DNA of 59,563 nucleotides from Tritrichomonas foetus (Eukaryota; Parabasalia; Tritrichomonadida; Tritrichomonadidae): the NCBI GenBank assembly GCA_001839685.1, contig MLAK01000818.1, positions 1-59,563 on the forward strand, given 5' to 3'. Under the pieces are notes generated by a model. That model was not told the DNA's origin, did no database searches, and saw only the letters and a program-made list of their open reading frames with translations. Each line of letters starts with the position of its first letter. Position 1 is the stretch's first letter. The position numbers and the translations under genes were made by a program. Of this stretch, positions 51,501 through 59,563 are shown one piece after another.

Positions 51501-52349
51501 ATTTTGTGAAATATAAGAAATGATTTTTCTGTGATTTAATTCAATTTTATTGATTGGAATTTCATGAGCATGATCAACTATCCATGGAATTGTGGGCGAC
51601 AGAGAGCTGTCAAATATTGTAATTATTTCATTATTTCCTGTATATCCAAGATTTGCGAGTGGTTTAATTGACTGTAAAAAAAATTTATCGTAAATTGCAA
51701 AATCAAAATTTCCAGATTGAATAAAACCACTTGAAAAACGGTTTGAAAATTTAAATTCAGGTGATTCTTCATAACTAAAGACTATATTTGAAGATATTAA
51801 CTTTTTAACTAAAGTTTGATAAAATATATTTTTCAAATGTGAATCATTATTTTTTGCGTTAATTTCGGTTGTATTTTGATTTTGACAGCAATTGAAAAGA
51901 GATTCGTTGATATATAATTGATAGAAAAATTTCCTGATAGGATATATATTTCCGTATTCTTTAAATTGTTCATAAAAATCATCAGTCGCTCGAACAAAGA
52001 AAGCTTTTGGTAATTCCGCTTTTTTGTTGACGGTTTGATTTTCGATTATTTTGATGGATCGATAAATTGGAAAATAGTCTGACTCTTGAATCTCCAATAA
52101 TTTGGAAATTTTTGCCATAGATATAAAGAATGCGATTAGTCGATTCGTAAGTTTGAGTTTAACTCGAGGAAATTCTTCAGTCGGTTGAAGAATGTTTTTG
52201 ATAATATTTCGATTCAAAGTTTTTTGATCCAAAACGATCCATTGGTCTTCTTGATAATCTTGTTGATATCGAATTTCTTCAAGCTGCAGCATACTGATAT
52301 CATTTTCGAGAAAGTCGCGTAAAAACAAGTAAAGAAGCATCAAAAACAT
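48525..52349 (-). CDS. membrane-anchored subtilisin-family serine protease
   Basis: 1274 residues from the ATG at 52349 (an upstream GTG is ignored); the start MFLMLLYLFLRDFL is a short signal sequence. A ~230-residue propeptide-like region precedes the peptidase S8 domain. Catalytic Asp is at about 247 (IITIFDSSL), His at about 293 (NPDHGSHV), oxyanion Asn at about 395 (VPAGNN) and Ser at about 670 (LSGTSMASS). A ~250-residue insert separates Asn and Ser. Cys-rich EGF-like sequence is near 873-903 (GCVCSSFSTGLFCQH), a transmembrane helix near 1033-1055 (IMPILNIIIVLLIGVCFIV), then a long Asn/Gln/Ser-rich cytoplasmic tail. All catalytic residues are present, so it is probably an active surface or vesicular protease, like known trichomonad SUB proteases. 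A serpin gene lies immediately upstream. Confidence 0.92.
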   Translation of the reverse strand: MFLMLLYLFLRDFLENDISMLQLEEIRYQQDYQEDQWIVLDQKTLNRNIIKNILQPTEEFPRVKLKLTNRLIAFFISMAKISKLLEIQESDYFPIYRSIKIIENQTVNKKAELPKAFFVRATDDFYEQFKEYGNIYPIRKFFYQLYINESLFNCCQNQNTTEINAKNNDSHLKNIFYQTLVKKLISSNIVFSYEESPEFKFSNRFSSGFIQSGNFDFAIYDKFFLQSIKPLANLGYTGNNEIITIFDSSLSPTIPWIVDHAHEIPINKIELNHRKIISYISQNNGISGLNPDHGSHVLTTVLGKSINSSINLALYDGVAKNAKSIFVELESSTFSSQIIKESINVMKNQKSKIALFSFSSLSSSSSSSTTGAMSIILNEEASNNPNILLIVPAGNNNDKTFLNTMSSPGDCKNVLTVGALGSLPTTKFLTSPIIEFILKCGETILSYSYDEMFSNFYEMSNHITPFAVNNMKVIQYSNTIHDFSDYCVVVTNCDEITDVGNKGGKMIIKSKNSNSKIHLETRFNSKPRDAIKIDMENYNRKSIMKHENSNYRVDSRISSQFHSILNSESKFNIDPKNNSRNRSNKGFPTNSCSNKEMVGIELMDSDISFIVNKNITILPKVESSQLTIADFSGRGPNYLGSIKPEIVAPGTNIQSSCGYADNICSLSGTSMASSIVAGSAALLNEYLKKKFGLSGCSSMLLRAMLIASAENPNSDLPDNDWGFGCPNMANLINEISGTNLLFVDNIFMKNSLTKAYQISIDDTDRDFIVSMSFIDREIETTSIDLNIDVDLFIVKPATHNENLTIFHVNDNSEELFSTNERIIIKKENLTKGIYHIYLRTSAATSETINTTVALVAIGSISNLIEISGVWPNDLCNSTSTVVGDFDNGCVCSSFSTGLFCQHTATIISANQTYVIPLKPRQTKYFATSIDNDYYSMKFISSLSEIFHTNYLLFKLAVDVFPQKMNGYEYYKFFNETFYVLNGPPVSSIVITKGSNLFFSYTNFGSYDVELGLTFQIAYQNTKSDDDGKTTNAIAYIMPILNIIIVLLIGVCFIVRRARRIRNNQVEAQTSSSQSTICTSTRCERRNRNGRRNRRNRDSENYYSDYSEYSSNCEFSLASFSSSISNRNNIIYPENADTNQYFEPISPYFPRTAPDNENITLLPYYYTSDGGFSNTVYIPNSSTDQPDSQQNNQQNPQIVTQQNTELDLQQNLSPNDQDIWHIELNDHEQVQNDKFGSGDEGNYDNLNGTQNEDKEFSMNPYVKPYIKFQTYNMLF

Positions 52350-52638
52350 TGAGAATTTTTTCACAAAAAAATATAATTAAAATTCTGGATTATGTTAACA
52401 ATTATTGAAAACTAATACAAAAAATTAATAGAAAAATTCTTGAAATACGGTGAATTTTTGAGATCTGCGTCATTGTTAACTTTTTCAATTCCGAGATAGA
52501 TGGTACGTTTAGAAAAACTCATCAATTTGGCAGATTCCATTGAAAAGGTAATTCTCAAAAAAGTGGCAAAAAAAGTTAATATCGTACCAATAAATAACAT
52601 ATCATACCAATAAAAAAAAGTATTAGTTGTTATCAAAT
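52350..52638. other. gap between serpin and protease genes
   Basis: 289 bases between two same-strand genes. It carries the serpin 3' flank and the protease promoter; TCAATG overlaps the protease start codon. A 74-codon frame here is not convincing. Confidence 0.45.
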
Positions 52639-53757
52639 TTACTTAGGTAATTTGACAAATCCTTCAAATAAAATAGCTCCTGTATTTGAGTTTCTCAAGA
52701 GATAGATAAATGGATGATCAGCACAAACTTCATGAATTGGTTCTGGGTTTAATGGCATACGCATGCATCTCATCATCATTCCAGTGGCAGCTGCAGCAAC
52801 CGTTCCATTTTCATCAACATCAATTTTTGCTTTTTGTAGAATTGAGCTTACAAAATATTTCACATTTGGATCTGTGCACTCTGCTTCACCTGTGAATGAT
52901 TTCTTCATTCCAAGATCGTCAAATACATCATTAAGGAATGTTTTCTGTTCAATCTTGAATTTTGGTATTATTAAATTGCACTTTTGTTGAGTCTGTTGTG
53001 AAAGTAAAGTATTTAATGTATCAAATGTTAGTCCCTTCAATTTTTCAAAACCAGCTTGTGTTTTATCTATTGGCAAAACAATAGTGAAATCATATTCTTT
53101 GTTTGTGTATGGAATTGAAGCAACAAGGAAATCAGCATTTTGTGAAAATTGAATGCTACGTTTCATACTTCTCATCATTTGAACATGATGTTGTGTTCCA
53201 GTGACATCAGTGAAATTTAAACGGTCGTTTTGCGGTTCAAGGTCAAATTTTGTCTCCCAATCACTCTTGAAGTAAACAGCGTTTAAAAGAACGATTGCTG
53301 TACTGGCTGGAACGTCTGATTCCTCAACAAGCTTATCGATCATGCCACGAGTGACTTCTTTGACTTCCGTATTGATTTTGTCGCATCCTGGTTGTGGGAA
53401 ATTCGTTTTTTCAATAGAAATTCCAAGAACGTCAGAATTCTTCTTAAACGTTTCTTCAGCGAAATCTAAATTTTGATTGGCCCAAATTCGATTTGAGCTG
53501 GCCACGCGTTCTGTTTTTTCGCCGTCAATTAATTTCTTCAATTCGGTCAAAACTTGAACATCGTCCAAACTTTCGTCGATTTGAAGTGATTTCAAGATTT
53601 CTGTGCGTGTTTGGTCTTTGAAAAGTGGAGTTGACATTGAAACACATGCGAATGCCGAATATGGTGAGAAAATGGTATTTTCTGTGGGGCTGCTAACATC
53701 TGTCCTGCCAAGTGTTTCGTAAGCGAATTTATTTAGAGCTTTAACGAGTTCAGCCAT
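52639..53757 (-). CDS. serpin (serine protease inhibitor)
   Basis: 372 residues, the full length of a serpin core, with no signal peptide, so probably an intracellular, clade-B-like protein. Family landmarks: NTIFSPYSAFACVSM near 27-41, TAIVLLNAVYFKSDWETKF near 173-191, HPFIYLLRN near 348-356 and the C-terminal strand GAILFEGFV. The reactive-centre loop (about 316-342) has the hinge GTVAAAATG, whose small residues at P14-P9 are those of inhibitory serpins. The cleavage region MMMRCMRMP suggests a Met/Cys/Arg P1, but the exact bond cannot be fixed. Serpins trap serine and some cysteine proteases as covalent complexes. The gene lies next to a subtilisin-family protease in the same orientation. 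TCATT about 20 bases upstream supports the ATG at 53757. Confidence 0.95.
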   Translation of the reverse strand: MAELVKALNKFAYETLGRTDVSSPTENTIFSPYSAFACVSMSTPLFKDQTRTEILKSLQIDESLDDVQVLTELKKLIDGEKTERVASSNRIWANQNLDFAEETFKKNSDVLGISIEKTNFPQPGCDKINTEVKEVTRGMIDKLVEESDVPASTAIVLLNAVYFKSDWETKFDLEPQNDRLNFTDVTGTQHHVQMMRSMKRSIQFSQNADFLVASIPYTNKEYDFTIVLPIDKTQAGFEKLKGLTFDTLNTLLSQQTQQKCNLIIPKFKIEQKTFLNDVFDDLGMKKSFTGEAECTDPNVKYFVSSILQKAKIDVDENGTVAAAATGMMMRCMRMPLNPEPIHEVCADHPFIYLLRNSNTGAILFEGFVKLPK

Positions 53758-53777
53758 TTAGTTCCTTTTTAAATTAA

Positions 53778-53782
53778 AATGA
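53778..53782 (-). promoter_or_regulatory. initiator element TCATT for serpin gene
   Basis: The minus strand reads TCATTTT about 20 bases before the ATG at 53757, a perfect match to the trichomonad initiator. Confidence 0.45.
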
Positions 53783-55332
53783 AGTAAAAGGTGATATGTT
53801 CAAACCAAACGATATTGTGAGATTTTTTAAATTTTTTAAAACTTTTTCTGTAAACTCAGTGAAGAGAAATCAAAACAATGAAATTTATTAAATAAAATTA
53901 ATTAAATTAAATAGTTTATTTTTATTGATAACATTCAGAAATTAACGATCTCATGTACAATCATTTGTTCATCAAATTAGGGGAATAAAAATAAAAAATA
54001 AAAAAAAAATTACAGCACTGTGATGATAATAAAATACCGATTTTTCTGAGAAAGGTGAAGTGTCTCATTAAATTTTGAGAAGATCTTTGAAATCGCCTTT
54101 ATTTGAAAAGTCCTGACTGAGTTCATTTCACTTCGGGATTTCAGGAGGTGTTGTACAAATCTTCTGCATAGAATCCAAATTCTTTGAATGATCTGTTGAG
54201 AAAGTGCTGCTCTTTTACATTTTTGATGATATGAATCCCTTTTCATAATCACGCAACGTCATGTCTGGTTTGATTGATAAGATAAATTTAGAATCTGATT
54301 CTATTACATTAGATGTCTGAATCATGAAGTACTTTTTAGAATTTATGGTAGCTTGAGATTTGAATATCTGTTATTTCATATAATAAGTCGAAATCCTCCA
54401 AGTCTAATGAGCCTCATTTTTTAATATAATTTGTTCTTATTTACTTCAAAGTTTCTTTGCTCTTCCAAGTCAAGTATTGCTTATCTGACATAATACAATT
54501 TGAAGAACACTACCATTATTGTTAAAAGGATGAAACAGCTGCAGTGTATGAACAATATTTTATCGTTCAGAAAGTGTATCATTAGATTTTTAATGGTTGG
54601 AACAAAACAAATATTAATTTTTGTCTCCTGATGAAGACAGTTTTCGATATAAGCCAATGGTAATAATCAATCTGAACATTTTTTCTTAAATGGTAAAAAC
54701 GAAATTATGAGACTATGATATCATATGATCACAATATTCCATTTCGAAAAAATACAAAAATAAAATCTAATTCATCCAAAAATAGATAGTGGAAAAAGCG
54801 TATCGACAAATTCATTTCTTTTCAAATCAATTTCCGTTATTATATTTCTGATTGACATTTTTACCATCTTTTCTTCTAAGGCGTACAACATCCATCATTT
54901 AATTATATTTAAAATATGACTACGAAAACCATGCGTTAATCTTTTTTTAATGTTATCTTGAATAATTTTTTTTTTTTTTTCGTATCGAATTCCTACTTCT
55001 AAAAATGATCATACTCTAATTCTGATATAATATAAAATACCGAACATTCTTACTCAAAAGGGGAAATGTTATTTTTTTTTCTCCTCATCTTCTCATTTCA
55101 TATTCGAATTTATTTTTAATTAATTTTATAATAATATCAAGAAGAAAACCCTCTTTTCTTGAAAAAATATTCTTAACCTTCTAAATAACCCCCGATCTAT
55201 CAAAATTTCAAAGAAATCATCTTATTGAGAATATTATTTTCTAAAAACATCAAAAGTAACGACTTATTTTCGCACTCTGAAAATAGAAAAAACGTTTTAA
55301 ATTAATCCTAACACTTTCATTGAAAATATGAA
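53783..55332. other. 1.5-kb AT-rich intergenic region
   Basis: Divergent upstream region of serpin and alpha-tubulin. No gene recognised; the 80-codon minus-strand frame at 54010-54252 looks random. A T15-type run is near 54967-54980. Confidence 0.45.
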
Positions 55333-55350
55333 TCACTTCATTCTTCAACA
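55333..55350 (+). promoter_or_regulatory. initiator of alpha-tubulin gene
   Basis: TCACTTCATTCTTCAACA directly precedes the ATG at 55351. It contains overlapping TCA-Y-W initiators and leaves a leader of about ten bases, typical of highly expressed trichomonad genes. Confidence 0.6.
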
Positions 55351-56712
55351 ATGCGTGAAGTTATTTCTGTTCATGTCGGACAATGTGGTGTCCAAATCGG
55401 TAATGGCTGCTGGGAACTCTACTGCCTCGAGCACGGTATCCAGCCAGACGGTCAAATGCCTTCAGACAAAACAATCGGTGTCTGCGATGATGCTTTCAAT
55501 ACTTTCTTCTCAGAAACAGGTTCAGGAAAGCACGTTCCACGTGCTGTCTTCATTGATCTTGAACCAACATGTATGGATGAAGTTCGTACAGGTACATACC
55601 GTCAACTTTATCACCCAGAACAATTAATCAATGGTAAAGAAGATGCTGCCAACAACTATGCCCGTGGTCACTATACAGTTGGTAAAGAAATCATTGATTT
55701 AACCCTTGATCGTATCCGTAAACTTTCAGATCAATGCACAGGTATGCAAGGTTTCCTTATCTTCCACTCATTCGGTGGAGGAACTGGTGCTGGTTTCGGA
55801 TCACTCCTTCTCGAGCGTCTTTCAGTCGATTATGGTAAGAAGTCTAAGCTTGAATTCACAGTTTATCCAGCTCCACAAGTTTCAACAGCTGTCGTTGAAC
55901 CATACAACTCAATTCTTGCTACTCATGCTATGATTGATCACTCAGATTGTGCTTTCATGGTCGATAATGAAGCTCTTTATGATCTTTGTCGTCGTGCCCT
56001 CGATATCGAACGCCCAACATACACAAACCTTAACCGTCTTATTGGTCAAGTTGTTTCCTCACTCACAGCTTCCCTCCGTTTCGATGGTGCATTGAACGTC
56101 GATTTCACAGAATTCCAAACTAACCTTGTTCCATATGCACGTATTCACTTCCCAATCTGCTCATATTCACCAGTTATCTCTGCAGAAAAGGCCTACCACG
56201 AACAACTCTCAGTTGCTGAAATCACAAACTCACTCTTCGAACCAGCAAACATGATGGTTAAGTGCGACCCACGTCACGGTAAGTATATGGCATGCACATG
56301 TCTTTATCGTGGTGATGTCGTTCCAAAGGATGTCGGTGCTGCTGTTGCAACAATCAAGACAAAGCGTACCATCCAATTCGTCGACTGGTGCCCAACAGGT
56401 TTCAAGATTGGTATCAACTACCAACCACCAACAGTCGTCCCAGGAGGAGATCTTGCCAAGGTCCAACGTGCTGTTTGTATGCTTGCTAACACAACAGCTA
56501 TTGTTGAAGCTTGGTCTAGACTTGATCACAAGTTCGATCTCATGTACGCTAAACGTGCTTTCGTCCACTGGTATGTTGGTGAAGGTATGGAAGAAGCTGA
56601 ATTCCCAGAAGCTCGTGAAGATCTTGCCCTCCTCGAAAAGGACTACGACGAAGTCGCAGCAGAATCAGTCGAAGGTGGTGAAGAAGAAGAAGACGATGGT
56701 GGACAACAGTAA
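55351..56712 (+). CDS. alpha-tubulin
   Basis: 453 residues, full length. It is alpha, not beta: [38 protein letters not shown] with Lys40 in [24 protein letters not shown], the GTP-binding [12 protein letters not shown] near 142-153, and [20 protein letters not shown]. Lys40, the acetylation site of stable microtubules, is present. The tail is acidic ([10 protein letters not shown]) but ends in Gln with no Tyr, so the detyrosination/tyrosination cycle cannot operate. It polymerises with beta-tubulin in flagella, axostyle and mitotic spindle. Codon use is strongly biased with many C-ending codons, unlike its neighbours, as expected for a very highly expressed gene. A second, upstream ATG at 55328 is out of frame. 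Confidence 0.98.
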   Translation: MREVISVHVGQCGVQIGNGCWELYCLEHGIQPDGQMPSDKTIGVCDDAFNTFFSETGSGKHVPRAVFIDLEPTCMDEVRTGTYRQLYHPEQLINGKEDAANNYARGHYTVGKEIIDLTLDRIRKLSDQCTGMQGFLIFHSFGGGTGAGFGSLLLERLSVDYGKKSKLEFTVYPAPQVSTAVVEPYNSILATHAMIDHSDCAFMVDNEALYDLCRRALDIERPTYTNLNRLIGQVVSSLTASLRFDGALNVDFTEFQTNLVPYARIHFPICSYSPVISAEKAYHEQLSVAEITNSLFEPANMMVKCDPRHGKYMACTCLYRGDVVPKDVGAAVATIKTKRTIQFVDWCPTGFKIGINYQPPTVVPGGDLAKVQRAVCMLANTTAIVEAWSRLDHKFDLMYAKRAFVHWYVGEGMEEAEFPEAREDLALLEKDYDEVAAESVEGGEEEEDDGGQQ

Positions 56713-57042
56713 GAAGTAAATTCACAACAATTTTAATTTATTTATTATCTTTTCAATTTTAAACTAATATTTTTAAATGAGTAATTTTGCAACTTATTAT
56801 ATGATAAACTTAATGTCTTTATGATTATCTAAAGTTTATAGAATGTGATGTGATTTTTTGAAAATATCGTTGCTACAAAATAAATTAGTAGAAATTGAAT
56901 ACTTGTGATGTAAATCATCATAGATGAGTCTTAGATAGATAATGCAATGGAAATAAATGATGGGTTTGCTCGGAGAGAGTTTGGGAGTAGCCGTTTATAA
57001 TTGATAGTTTTTCATGTAACAAGTCTGCATAGACCCTTTCCA
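56713..57042. other. intergenic region
   Basis: 3' flank of alpha-tubulin and leader of the next gene; TCATG near 57010 may be its initiator. Nothing else recognised. Confidence 0.45.
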
Positions 57043-57453
57043 ATGGAAGCCCAAATTCTCCATGATCTTCACAATCTGATTTCCAGCAAAGGACAATTTA
57101 GCAGTGAAACGACAGATGCTCTCGCGATTACTGCAAGCAGCTTTTTGAAGCAAGTTGTTGTCGACCTCCAATCTAATCAAAAGCCTGGCGAAAAAATCAG
57201 GCCTTGCGATATCGCCACAGTACTTCAAAACCTCAAATTCAAGAAAATGTTTATAAACCAGCATCAAAAAATGTTCACAGATTATTTATCAGAGCAGAAA
57301 GCCATAAAATTGAGAGTTTTGCGCGATGCTGGCTACGGAGCAACAAACGAGCACGTCCAGTTCATTCAGCGTGTTCTGGAGTGCCCCCACAGAACTTACG
57401 AGCATGATGACACTCAAACAAACGAGGAATCCGAATCTTATGTTTCAGACTAA
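57043..57453 (+). CDS. small helical protein, possible histone fold
   Basis: 136 residues from the ATG at 57043 (the frame opens at TTG 57001). Residues about 4-75 can be read as helix, loop, long helix, loop, helix: AQILHDLHNLISSKG, ETTDALAITASSFLKQVVVDL, then KIRPCDIATVLQNLKF. The third part, basic residue then I-x-P-x-DI-x-x-x-L, resembles the loop-2/helix-3 pattern of histone-fold proteins such as the DNA-polymerase-epsilon, CHRAC, NF-Y and TAF subunits. The acidic C-terminus (HDDTQTNEESESYVSD) is also common there. The first helix is not clearly typical, so the assignment is tentative. No signal peptide or membrane segment. Confidence 0.6.
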   Translation: MEAQILHDLHNLISSKGQFSSETTDALAITASSFLKQVVVDLQSNQKPGEKIRPCDIATVLQNLKFKKMFINQHQKMFTDYLSEQKAIKLRVLRDAGYGATNEHVQFIQRVLECPHRTYEHDDTQTNEESESYVSD

Positions 57454-58074
57454 AATGCATATTATTAGACTTTATCTATGCTTATTTTTTTCTTCAGATA
57501 TGAGATGTAAAATGCTACTTTTCTCATTGATCAATAGTCATATTTTTGGTGTTTCATTAACAACATGCATGAAATAAGGGTTCATTTTCAGACTCAATCA
57601 AAAATCATTTTTGGTATTCTTTTGGTTTCACTTTATACTGTTAAAATAAATCAAAAATGGAATCATAAGATGAATTAATTCATTTAAACTGATCGATATG
57701 TAAAGTGCGACAAGTTTCACTGTGAACACTTAAGGTCAAATGAAACGTCAAATAACAGAAAAGTGTTCACTGTAAACCAAATGTTTATGATCATTGATCC
57801 AACCAATAGTTATGGTAAGGAAGGGTATTAAGTGAAAGGAGATTACTGATGTGAAAAAAAAATAATTATATGAGAACAAGAAATAAGGTCTAAAAATTCT
57901 AATTTACTTTTCCGAAATTTAAAATGATAATTTTAATAATAACAAACAACAACATCAATCTAAAAAAAAAAACATCTAAACATCAATGACAGTGTTTCGC
58001 CAAACCTAGAGAAATTCAAATTTTGATGGGTATTTTTCAGTGAATTGCATCAAAAATTTGAATATGTAAACGGC
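57454..58074. other. intergenic region with a stem-loop
   Basis: 620 bases between convergent genes. Apart from the inverted repeat at 57722-57770 nothing was recognised; this stretch is slightly richer in G/C than most gaps. Confidence 0.45.
57722..57770. repeat. 10-bp inverted repeat (stem-loop)
   Basis: GTGAACACTT at 57722-57731 is perfectly complementary to AAGTGTTCAC at 57761-57770, with a 29-base loop; imperfect pairing can extend the stem by a few bases. It could be an RNA hairpin in the 3' flank or a chance structure. Confidence 0.6.
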
Positions 58075-59217
58075 CTATTTTTTCGATCCAGGGATAATTT
58101 TTGAACCTTGGACAGGGAGAGACCTACGAGGAAATAGCATGTTCTTAGCAGCTGCTCTTGCAGTCTGTCTCTCTGGTCTCGCTTTTGTACTAATTTCTCG
58201 AACAGTATCTTCGATCGATGTCATCATCGTTGAACAGCTCCGCATGAGGCCGACCTCTATATTGCTTTCAGATGGGTCTCTTCCAAAGAATTTATCGAGT
58301 TTTTTAAGCGAAATCTGCAATAGATGTGGACTTTGCTGGAGGACCCTGTGGCAGGGCGTATTGATGATCCATGGGTGAGAAAGAGCCTGGTCGATCGTCA
58401 TTCTACGCTCAGGATCGGGCTCCATCATCCCCTTGATGAAATTTCGGCATGGTTCGCTCAAGTAAGTCGGAACGTTATATTCGCCATTTTTGATTTGATC
58501 GAATAGCTGCAGTTGATTTTTCTTCGTCCAAGGAAGCTCGCCAGTAACCATTGCGTAAGATACGACACCGACACTCCAAACGTCGCTTTTTCGGCCGTCG
58601 TAACTTCCTCCACGAATGCACTCCGGCGAGGCATAGCATGGAGATCCACACGGGGTGTCTGCGAGTCCTTTTGAATTGACAAATCTGGAAAATCCAAAAT
58701 CGTTGATTTTAATATGGCCGTCTTGAGTAATTAATAGATTTTCTGGTTTTATATCACGATGTACAATTCCAAGCGTATGGACATACTTGAGTGCTTCTAA
58801 AATCTGTTTGAGAAAATAACGTGCTTGAAGTTCGTCTAAACGTTGATTTTCTAAAATGTATTGAAAAAGTTCACCATTTGGGCATAATTCTGTGATGATG
58901 TAGTAGTATTTCTCGTCCTTGAGGAGGTCGTAAAGCTGTACAATTCCAGGGTGTCGAAGTTGCTGAATGATGCGAATTTCGGTTTCGAAGCGAGACGATG
59001 TATTCGAATACGGATAATGGGCGGTTGAAGGTGAATTTTCGGAAATCGAAGGCGAATTTGAATAAAGATTATTGATGGGAACTACTTTGCACGCAAAGAG
59101 CTGGTTTGTGGTGACCTCAGCAACCAGTTTGACGACTGAGAAGGATCCACAACCAAGAGTTCCGCGGAAGATGTAGGGTCCGATTCGCTCTGGTGTCACA
59201 ATGCTTTTTGGATTCAT
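58075..59217 (-). CDS. serine/threonine protein kinase, CAMK/AMPK-like
   Basis: 380 residues from the ATG at 59217 (a GTG at 59229 is ignored). Complete kinase: glycine loop LGCGSFSVV at about 21-29, Lys44 in FACKV, helix-C Glu80 after a 30-residue Ser/Asn-rich insert, HRDIKPEN at 153-160, DFG at 173-175, and CGSPCYASPECI with SPE for APE; the GKSDVW-type RKSDVWSVGV follows. HRDIKPENLL and GSPCYASPE are typical of the CAMK-like (SNF1/AMPK/MARK) group. About 100 residues of basic tail follow the domain. The activation loop has a conserved Thr (ADTPCGSP) for phosphorylation by an upstream kinase. The substrate is unknown. Confidence 0.93.
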   Translation of the reverse strand: MNPKSIVTPERIGPYIFRGTLGCGSFSVVKLVAEVTTNQLFACKVVPINNLYSNSPSISENSPSTAHYPYSNTSSRFETEIRIIQQLRHPGIVQLYDLLKDEKYYYIITELCPNGELFQYILENQRLDELQARYFLKQILEALKYVHTLGIVHRDIKPENLLITQDGHIKINDFGFSRFVNSKGLADTPCGSPCYASPECIRGGSYDGRKSDVWSVGVVSYAMVTGELPWTKKNQLQLFDQIKNGEYNVPTYLSEPCRNFIKGMMEPDPERRMTIDQALSHPWIINTPCHRVLQQSPHLLQISLKKLDKFFGRDPSESNIEVGLMRSCSTMMTSIEDTVREISTKARPERQTARAAAKNMLFPRRSLPVQGSKIIPGSKK

Positions 59218-59459
59218 TCTTCTGTTCACTTTTTGAAATTTTTCCTGTATCGCCCTTCATTTTAAAATATATTCGTTTTTGAATAATATTATATTAAAAG
59301 TTATTCACAATTATCGATTCAATTTTTTTGGATTCTCTCACAAATTTACACAATTTGTGCCCAATATTGAAATCTTTTTTACATTTTTCGGTTTTCTATT
59401 AATTTATAGGCAACTTACTCACAAATAATTTTATACGTGCTCACAATAAAAGTGTTCCT
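59218..59459. other. divergent promoter region
   Basis: AT-rich spacer between head-to-head genes. It contains the initiator TCACA at 59441-59445 for the plus-strand gene. Confidence 0.4.
59441..59445 (+). promoter_or_regulatory. initiator element TCACA
   Basis: TCACA lies 15 bases before the ATG at 59460, matching the pattern seen before the other genes. Confidence 0.45.
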
Positions 59460-59563
59460 ATGACAAAATTCAGAGAGTTTATATATAATTCTTGGATTGT
59501 ACCAGATTCCCCATGGGAATTCCACACGAAGGTCAATTATTTCAACCTTTGTGAAGGGGAGTA
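59460..59563 (+). CDS. 5' end of a gene running off the window
   Basis: ATG at 59460 followed by 34 open codons to the window edge, beginning MTKFREFIYNSWIVPDSPWE and rich in aromatic residues. It is less AT-rich than the flank and has a well-placed initiator. No stop is reached. The sequence is too short to assign a family; no signal peptide. Confidence 0.6.
   Translation, partial: MTKFREFIYNSWIVPDSPWEFHTKVNYFNLCEGE

Noticed and set aside
52412..52636. 74-codon minus-strand ORF between serpin and protease
   Set aside because: Lies in the serpin 3' flank; its hydrophobic start is a T-rich artefact and there is no promoter.
54010..54252. 80-codon minus-strand ORF
   Set aside because: Starts with a plausible ATG but has no motif, no initiator and random-looking composition.
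55351..56712. Beta-tubulin assignment
   Set aside because: [16 protein letters not shown], Lys40 and the SDKTIG loop are alpha-tubulin features; beta-tubulin begins MREIVHIQ and lacks them.

Overview
This is a stretch of AT-rich, protein-coding chromosome from a unicellular eukaryote, most probably a trichomonad parasitic protist close to Tritrichomonas foetus. That placement is an inference. It rests on (1) mostly intronless genes up to 3.8 kb long separated by very AT-rich gaps; (2) TCA-type initiator elements (TCA-pyrimidine-A/T) a few bases upstream of many start codons, as in Trichomonas; (3) the gene content: an ankyrin protein of trichomonad type, an alpha-tubulin ending in Gly-Gln-Gln, divergent kinases, an R2R3-Myb protein and a membrane subtilisin. 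No bacterial operon, rRNA, tRNA, CRISPR array or intact transposon was recognised.

Layout. 0.7-5.7 kb: a small unknown protein, a phosphopantetheine adenylyltransferase-like protein, an unknown protein on the minus strand and an RNF10-like RING protein whose start appears to be UUG. 5.9-8.2 kb: an ankyrin gene whose 3' half is a strict ~156-nt periodic array broken by 63-66-nt inserts. 8.3-13.6 kb: a protein kinase, a large low-complexity protein and a Myb-like protein. 13.6-18.2 kb: a gene-poor desert ending in ankyrin relics. 18.2-25 kb: a 3'(2'),5'-bisphosphate nucleotidase, a helical-repeat protein, an RBM42-like RNA-binding protein and a long-chain acyl-CoA synthetase with an N-myristoylation-type start. 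25-38.6 kb: a kelch/coiled-coil protein, two diverged paralogues (27.6 and 34.2 kb) enclosing a WD-repeat protein and a small low-complexity ORF, and a SCAPER-like coiled-coil protein. 38.6-44.3 kb: a Tubby-domain protein flanked by decayed genes, including a frameshifted GT17 glycosyltransferase. 44.9-53.8 kb: a candidate PI3K p101/p84-like protein, a large transmembrane subtilisin-family protease and, directly upstream on the same strand, a serpin. 55.3-59.6 kb: alpha-tubulin, a possible histone-fold protein, a CAMK-like kinase and the first 34 codons of a gene running off the window.

The genes are individually transcribed housekeeping, signalling, cytoskeletal and cell-surface functions and do not form one pathway. 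The items most worth follow-up are the periodic inserts in the ankyrin gene, the apparent non-AUG start of the RING protein, the protease/serpin neighbours, the p101-like protein, the overlapping head-to-head starts near 34.2 kb, and several decayed genes hidden in the gaps.
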